From: Syntrophaceae bacterium
GTDB lineage: Bacteria; Desulfobacterota; Desulfomonilia; Desulfomonilales; Desulfomonilaceae
Assembly: GCA_014874425.1 (NCBI GenBank)
Contig: JACWAG010000220.1
Location: forward strand, 1 to 10,205
DNA length: 10,205 nucleotides
Reading direction: 5' to 3'
In this document: in pieces, positions 5,645-10,205 of the stretch
How the letters are laid out: each line of letters opens with the position of its first letter
How positions within the stretch are numbered: position 1 is the stretch's first letter
Notes under the pieces: generated by a model
What the model was told of the DNA's origin: nothing
Databases searched by the model: none
The model's input: only the letters and a program-made list of their open reading frames with translations
Program-made: the position numbers and the translations under genes

Positions 5645-6781
5645 ATGTATTTCGATGAAACGCACAATGCATTCAGGGAATCAGTTAGAAAGTTTGTAGA
5701 AAAAGAGATTAATCCTCACATGGATGAATGGGAAGAAACGACGGTTCCGCTACACGATCTCTTTAAGAAGATGGGAGATTTAGGATTTTTAGGTGTTAGA
5801 TATGATACCGAATATGGTGGTCAGGGTCTTGACTATTGGTTCGAGACAGTGCTCCTCGAAGAATTGGGGCATGTTCATGGGTTAGGGGTTCCTGTCGCTA
5901 TATCCGTGCAAACAAACATGGCCACTCCAGCGATTGCTGAATTTGGAAGCGAGTATCTAAAAGAAACTTACTTAAAACCGGCAATTTGCGGAGATATGGT
6001 TTCAGCTATAGCTGTCACAGAGCCTGGAAGTGGTTCGGACGTAGCCTCCCTTAAAACCAAAGCGGTAAGAAAAGGAGACTATTACATATTAAACGGTTCA
6101 AAAATATATATAACTAATGGTTGTCAGGCGGACTTCCTGACGTTGTTAGCCAGAACGAGTGATAAGCCAGGTCATCATGCCTTTAGCCTCCTGGTTGTTC
6201 CTACGAACTTACCGGGGTTCAGCGTTGGGAAAAAATTGGATAAAATGGGGTTGAGAAGCAGTGACACAGCGCTACTGTTTTTTGATGACATGAAGGTGCC
6301 GGCTGAGAATCTCATCGGGAAAGAGGGTGAAGGTTTTATTTATCAGATGAAACAGTTCCAGCATGAAAGATTTACCGCATTGCCCGTGGGTTATATAGCG
6401 TCGAAGGACATGATCGATATGACCGCAGATTATTTAAGGCAAAGGGTTGCTTTTGGTGAGCCATTGATAAAAAAGCAGGTGTTGAGACACAGATTGGTCC
6501 AGTGGTTGGCGGAAATAGAGAGTCTCAAGCAATTAACGTATCATATTGTCCGTATGAAGATGCAAGGTCTTGACGTTACGAGAGAAATTTCGATGGGAAA
6601 ACTGCTTTCAGGGCAACTGATTACAAAAGTCGCAGATGGTTGCCTGCAAATGTTTGGCGGCATGGGGCTTATGAACGAGACACTTATCTCACGATATTAC
6701 AGAGACGCTCGTTTACTGCCAATTGGTGGTGGCGCTGACGAGGTCATGAGTGATATAGTCGCAAAAAAAGAAGGGTATTAG
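5645..6781 (+). CDS. Acyl-CoA dehydrogenase (FAD-dependent)
   Basis: This 378-residue protein has the full acyl-CoA dehydrogenase fold: N-terminal helices (to about 115), a beta domain with AVTEPGSGSDVASLKT (123-138) and LNGSKIYITNG (149-159) that contacts FAD and substrate, and a C-terminal helical bundle with QMFGGMGLMNE (335-345). It would oxidise an acyl-CoA to the 2,3-enoyl-CoA and pass electrons to ETF. The medium-chain-type catalytic Glu in the IYEGT motif is absent; this protein reads IGGGADEV (360-367). A Glu at 241 in QFQHERF matches the place of the base in long-chain and isovaleryl-CoA dehydrogenases (compare LPQER), so it should be active with the base on that helix. The start has GCGAGG four bases upstream. 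Length is normal. No ETF or ETF oxidoreductase genes are in the window. The substrate is unknown, and branched or bulky acyl groups are possible. Confidence 0.95.
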   Translation: MYFDETHNAFRESVRKFVEKEINPHMDEWEETTVPLHDLFKKMGDLGFLGVRYDTEYGGQGLDYWFETVLLEELGHVHGLGVPVAISVQTNMATPAIAEFGSEYLKETYLKPAICGDMVSAIAVTEPGSGSDVASLKTKAVRKGDYYILNGSKIYITNGCQADFLTLLARTSDKPGHHAFSLLVVPTNLPGFSVGKKLDKMGLRSSDTALLFFDDMKVPAENLIGKEGEGFIYQMKQFQHERFTALPVGYIASKDMIDMTADYLRQRVAFGEPLIKKQVLRHRLVQWLAEIESLKQLTYHIVRMKMQGLDVTREISMGKLLSGQLITKVADGCLQMFGGMGLMNETLISRYYRDARLLPIGGGADEVMSDIVAKKEGY

Positions 6782-6794
6782 AAATTCGTTATTA

Positions 6795-7814
6795 ATGACC
6801 AAAATCCATAGAATAGAATTAAAAACACCTTTTGCCCTGGACCGGGTAAACTGCTACTACGTAAAGGATTCTGCGCCAACTCTTGTTGACACCGGCGTCA
6901 ACACCGAGGAGGCCTTTGAAACTCTGGAATCAGAAATCGCGCAGGCCGGCGGTAAAGTCAAAGAACTGAAGAGAATAATACTTACTCATGCGCATTCAGA
7001 CCATATTGGTCTTGTGCCCCAGCTTGTCGCTCTCAGCGGCGCTGAAGTCTACATACACAAATGGGATCTCCCCAAAATAGCCCACCATGACGCCGCGGAT
7101 TTTCCAAAATGGATTGAAAAATTCCGGGGATTTTTTCTGGAAACCGGTGTTCCTCTCGCCACCGTAAAACAAACACTGAAGTCTATGTCGGAGCGTTTCA
7201 GTAAATTCTACAGCTCATTTTCGAACGTGATGCCACTTGAAGGCGGTGAAGTTTTTTCTTTTGACGATTGCAGCGTCGAGGTTATACACACGCCGGGTCA
7301 TAGTCCAGGATCGATATGTCTGCTAAATAGGAACGATGGGACTCTTTTCTCGGGCGACAGCCTCCTGGAAAAGATAACATCCAATCCTGTTGTTGAACTA
7401 GACGCTTCTGCGCTGAATGTGGACTACCGGGCGGTAGAACAATTTATGACCTCTCTGGAGCTTATAGAAACCCTTCCAGTCACTAATGTTTTACCTGGAC
7501 ATGGGCGCCCATTTTCAAATCATAGTTTGAGAACTCGCGAGCTGTACTCACATCATGAAGATCGAATGAGAAACATTCTCCAAATTCTTGAGTCCCATGA
7601 TGAAAATCAGGGAGCCTTATTCGGCGTCTCATCCTTTGATGTGGCTAACGCTCTATTTGGATCTTTGGACGGAATAAATCTCTTGCTCGGGTTGTCAGAA
7701 GCTCTAGGACATCTCGAGGTCCTAGAACAAAAAGGGCTCGTATTGTCTCGGAAGGAGGGGCCGAAGAAGTTGTACCGCCGCAGAAATTGTGAGTCGGTCA
7801 GTGTCCAGGTCTGA
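6795..7814 (+). CDS. Metallo-beta-lactamase-fold hydrolase with C-terminal winged-helix-like domain
   Basis: This 339-residue protein carries the MBL metal motif THAHSDH (H65, H67, D69, H70), the further ligands H169 (HTPGHSPGS), D188 (FSGDSL) and H236 (LPGHGRPF), and so a complete two-metal site. The layout is like the LACTB2/glyoxalase-II group. The C-terminal ~80 residues (about 255-330) end in VLEQKGLVLSRKEGPKKLYR, which looks like the winged-helix tail seen in LACTB2-like proteins rather than a separate regulator. In an acyl-CoA operon a thioesterase or lactonase role is the best guess; it could free a dead-end CoA ester or supply a beta-keto acid to the BKACE enzyme. It begins 13 bases after the dehydrogenase gene with no clear Shine-Dalgarno sequence, so translation may rely on coupling. 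The fold is certain; the substrate is not. Confidence 0.9.
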   Translation: MTKIHRIELKTPFALDRVNCYYVKDSAPTLVDTGVNTEEAFETLESEIAQAGGKVKELKRIILTHAHSDHIGLVPQLVALSGAEVYIHKWDLPKIAHHDAADFPKWIEKFRGFFLETGVPLATVKQTLKSMSERFSKFYSSFSNVMPLEGGEVFSFDDCSVEVIHTPGHSPGSICLLNRNDGTLFSGDSLLEKITSNPVVELDASALNVDYRAVEQFMTSLELIETLPVTNVLPGHGRPFSNHSLRTRELYSHHEDRMRNILQILESHDENQGALFGVSSFDVANALFGSLDGINLLLGLSEALGHLEVLEQKGLVLSRKEGPKKLYRRRNCESVSVQV

Positions 7815-7922
7815 GTAAACAAACAGGGATGCCTATCAAGGGAACTTTTTGAGGAAACAGGTTCAGGCCCCCGTTACAATTCTAAATTTCCGGAATTCTA
7901 AGATTCAAGGGAGGTTGAGGGA
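7815..7922 (+). other. 108-base gap before the ligase gene
   Basis: No gene is seen. It carries the second copy of TTACAATTCTA (7874-7884), a TTCCGGAA palindrome just after it, and a strong AAGGGAGG ribosome site 8 bases before the ligase ATG. An internal promoter is possible, but there is no convincing -35/-10 pair and no sigma-54 motif. Confidence 0.3.
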
Positions 7923-9509
7923 ATGGTAACTGAACTGGAGTACAACTTGATCCAAAGAATAGCGTTGGGCGATATTTTCCGGCGTCAGGCGAGACATATA
8001 CCTGACAGGGAGGCCGTTGTCGAGAAAAGAGGCGCTGAACGCATAAGTCTCGACTACAAATCCCTGAACAGCCATCTCAACCGGTTCGCGGCCGCTATCT
8101 CAAGCCTGGGCTTAAAACGTGGCGACAAAGTCGCCATGATTGGACCCAACTCGTGGGAGATTGTCGTTGCAATTTACGGATGCGCCAAAGGCGGATTTGT
8201 CGCTGTTCCTCTTAACCCTCGTTTAAGTCCGGAAGACATGATTTATATGCTCAATCACTCAGAATCAAAGGTGGTTGTAGTCGATGATGTTCTTTGTCCC
8301 CTGATAGATAAAATAAAAGACAAGTGTAAAACGCTGAAGCATTTTGTCTCTATCCCTTCAACAGGAAGTAAGACCCCCGACTATTTTATTGATTTTAAGG
8401 AGTTTCTAGATGGTCAATCAGACGAGGAGATAGAAGAGATTGTTCGGGATCGTGATCCCTTTGCAATCTTGTATACAAGTGGCACAACTGCGCGTCCAAA
8501 AGGAGTCATGCTTTCACATCTGAATTTTTACATCATGTCTTTGAGTAACTTGATAGAAATGAAAATTTTTGGAGAGCATACAGGCGCAATAGTGATGCCG
8601 ATGTTCCACTGCGCACAACAGACTTTTGCCACGAGTCATTTTCATGTGGGAGCAAAGAACGTTATATTCCGAAGCTTTGATCCAGTGATTATGTTCGAGA
8701 TGATACAAAAGGAAAAAATAGGATCGCTTTTTCTTCTTCCCATGATGTGGCGGGTAATGCTCGAACATCCAAGGCTCAAGGAATATGATGTTTCTTCTCT
8801 TAAGAGATGCACCTACGCCATGACACCGATGGACAAAAGGACCCTTGAACAAGGCATAGAGAATTTTGGACCCAATTTCATGCTAGGAACGGGGCAAACC
8901 GAATTTTTCCCGTCTTCAGAGTGCTTTAAACCTGAATGGCAACTAAAGAAATCCGGTAACTATTGGGGTGAACCAGCCCTTACGGTGGAAACAGCTATTA
9001 TGGATGAGTATGGTAATCTGGTTCCACAAGGAGAGATAGGTGAAATTGTAAGACGTGGTCCTGCACATTTGATTGAATATCTGAAGGATGCAGAGGCAAC
9101 TGATGAGATAAGAAAATTTGGTTGGGCCCATTCAGGTGATTTAGGCTATTTTGATGAAGATGGACTCCTTGTATTCGTAGATCGAAAGAAAGATATGATT
9201 AAAACTGGCGGCGAAAATGTTCCTTCTATCAAGGTCGAGCGGGTAATTTTAGCTGATCCACGTGTGGCGGAAGTAGCGGTAGTTGGTTTGCCTCATAACA
9301 AGTGGATAGAGGCGGTAACAGCTTTCATCGTTCCTAAAGAGGGCGTCTCACTCTCGGAAGAAGATGTTATTGCTCTGTGCAAGGTTGAGCTTGGTAGGTT
9401 CGAGATCCCTAAAAGAGTTGTCATGGTGGACCAGTTACCCAAGACAACTACAGGCAAACTTCAGAAAAATATCGTAAAACAGCAATACTGGGATTTGTAT
9501 AATTCATAG
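7923..9509 (+). CDS. Acyl-CoA ligase (AMP-forming, ANL superfamily)
   Basis: This 528-residue enzyme activates a carboxylic acid with ATP to an acyl-adenylate and then transfers it to CoA. Motifs in order are the P-loop YTSGTTARPKG (184-194), GQTE (324-327), HSGDLGYFDEDG (403-414), VDRKKDMIKTGGENV (419-433, hinge region) and the C-terminal catalytic lysine K512 in TTTGKLQK. All are intact and the length is standard, so it is probably active. It is most like medium/long-chain or aromatic acyl-CoA ligases; the acid-binding pocket cannot be assigned from sequence alone. As the only activating enzyme in the operon it probably makes the first intermediate of the pathway. ATG at 7923 has a strong ribosome site. 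Its stop touches the stop of the convergent gene. Confidence 0.94.
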   Translation: MVTELEYNLIQRIALGDIFRRQARHIPDREAVVEKRGAERISLDYKSLNSHLNRFAAAISSLGLKRGDKVAMIGPNSWEIVVAIYGCAKGGFVAVPLNPRLSPEDMIYMLNHSESKVVVVDDVLCPLIDKIKDKCKTLKHFVSIPSTGSKTPDYFIDFKEFLDGQSDEEIEEIVRDRDPFAILYTSGTTARPKGVMLSHLNFYIMSLSNLIEMKIFGEHTGAIVMPMFHCAQQTFATSHFHVGAKNVIFRSFDPVIMFEMIQKEKIGSLFLLPMMWRVMLEHPRLKEYDVSSLKRCTYAMTPMDKRTLEQGIENFGPNFMLGTGQTEFFPSSECFKPEWQLKKSGNYWGEPALTVETAIMDEYGNLVPQGEIGEIVRRGPAHLIEYLKDAEATDEIRKFGWAHSGDLGYFDEDGLLVFVDRKKDMIKTGGENVPSIKVERVILADPRVAEVAVVGLPHNKWIEAVTAFIVPKEGVSLSEEDVIALCKVELGRFEIPKRVVMVDQLPKTTTGKLQKNIVKQQYWDLYNS

Positions 9510-10205
9510 TTAGGGCTCCGCTTCAAGAAAACTCCCGGCGGCCAGACCCAAAGATGAGATCATCCCTGTATTCCATGGGTTCTTCGAACTACCCCTCGGA
9601 TTCGTGGTTATGTAACACCAGTCAATTATCCTCGTAGGGTTTGAACGCAGCTCATGACAGCCCTGCCAGGAGATCCCGCTTTGGACGAAGTCGTCATTTG
9701 ACGAAAGTTTGTTTAACAGCAAGAGATTTGATCCCTGTCTGCGAAAAATCAGAAGAGTGTCAGATTGGGCGGGGTGGTCTAAATCCATTCCTCTGCTGAT
9801 GAAGCCGGTGGGAGAAATAATGGCCTGTTGATGGCTCGTGTTGGGCCATGCTGTATTGGATGGATATATGTACCAGGCCCCCAGTGTTGGATCGTTATAA
9901 AGCATTCTCATCAATTCTCTTAGTCCAGACCAGCCGCGAATTACGGCAACCCTTTTGTGATAAAGTTCCAGATCAACAAATACGAAATTGGTTCCATTTT
10001 GAACAGAAGGGGCTTTAGCTACCAAACTCCCTATGAGTTTATTTCTAATCACGGAAGCTTCTTTCCAATCTAGGCTTAGTCCCGCATGGAAAGCGGCCAT
10101 AAATCCAATAGCGATCGCAATTAAGATTTGAGCGGTATTACGGACAATATTTCGTTTCCATACTGTGGCCGCGACTGCGATCAGAATAGCCACACCGTAA
10201 GAAGC
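9510..10205 (-). CDS. C-terminal part of an unrecognised membrane protein; runs off the right edge
   Basis: The minus-strand frame is open from the window edge to a TAA at 9510-9512, giving about 231 residues. It has no start here: the GTG at 10193 is in-frame but codons continue upstream of it, so the N-terminus lies outside. The visible part starts with two hydrophobic segments (VAILIAVAATVW and AQILIAIAIGFMAAF), separated by a short basic stretch (KRNIVR). A soluble tail of roughly 180 residues follows, probably outside the cytoplasm. A polytopic protein with a soluble C-terminal domain, such as a GT39-like glycosyltransferase or cell-envelope protein, fits the shape, but I recognise no diagnostic motif. 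It is convergent with the operon and shows no functional link to it. Confidence 0.7.
   Translation of the reverse strand, partial: ASYGVAILIAVAATVWKRNIVRNTAQILIAIAIGFMAAFHAGLSLDWKEASVIRNKLIGSLVAKAPSVQNGTNFVFVDLELYHKRVAVIRGWSGLRELMRMLYNDPTLGAWYIYPSNTAWPNTSHQQAIISPTGFISRGMDLDHPAQSDTLLIFRRQGSNLLLLNKLSSNDDFVQSGISWQGCHELRSNPTRIIDWCYITTNPRGSSKNPWNTGMISSLGLAAGSFLEAEP

Noticed and set aside
1..10205. RNA genes, CRISPR arrays, insertion sequences, transposase or integrase genes
   Set aside because: No tRNA or rRNA signatures, no regularly spaced repeats and no mobile-element proteins or terminal repeats were seen; the window is a metabolic operon with ordinary flanks.

Overview
The window is bacterial. 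It holds one long plus-strand operon of acyl-CoA metabolism (about 1047-9509), flanked by two unrelated minus-strand genes that each run off an edge. Strong AGGAGG-type ribosome sites, a near-perfect sigma-54 (-24/-12) promoter, and the mix of acyl-CoA dehydrogenase, MaoC hydratase, SCP-x-type thiolases and a BKACE enzyme fit a Desulfobacterota-like (sulfate-reducing or syntrophic) or other proteobacterial degrader. That taxonomic placement is an inference; no marker gene is present.

Layout. Positions 1-653 (minus) carry the first ~217 codons of a helical, TPR-like protein that reads away from the operon and may be its regulator. Positions 654-998 are an AT-rich divergent regulatory region. 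It has a long imperfect inverted repeat (797-836), shorter dyads, and a sigma-54 promoter at 968-984. Then on the plus strand: BKACE-family beta-keto acid cleavage enzyme (1047-2012), MaoC-like hydratase with a TTG start (2065-2523), thiolase-fold protein without the nucleophilic Cys (2679-3821), thiolase-fold protein with the Cys (3834-5003), DUF35 zinc-ribbon/OB protein (5029-5490), acyl-CoA dehydrogenase (5645-6781), metallo-beta-lactamase-fold hydrolase (6795-7814) and acyl-CoA ligase (7923-9509). The last gene (minus, 9510-10205) is the C-terminal part of a membrane protein, and its stop codon directly abuts the ligase stop.

How the genes may work together (inference). The ligase would activate a carboxylic acid to its CoA thioester, the dehydrogenase would introduce a 2,3 double bond, and the MaoC protein would hydrate it. 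Carbon-carbon cleavage would fall to a three-part complex of two thiolase-like subunits and the DUF35 subunit. Comparable sets are known from PhlACB (diacetylphloroglucinol synthesis), BbsAB (benzylsuccinate pathway) and Ltp2-ChsH2 (steroid side-chain aldolase). No 3-hydroxyacyl-CoA dehydrogenase is visible, so the route may use retro-aldol cleavage, or borrow a dehydrogenase from elsewhere. The MBL hydrolase could release a free beta-keto acid for the BKACE enzyme, which transfers CoA from acetyl-CoA and yields acetoacetate. The substrate cannot be named from sequence. The most notable features are the catalytic/non-catalytic thiolase pair with DUF35, its pairing with BKACE, and the sigma-54 promoter next to a possible divergent regulator.
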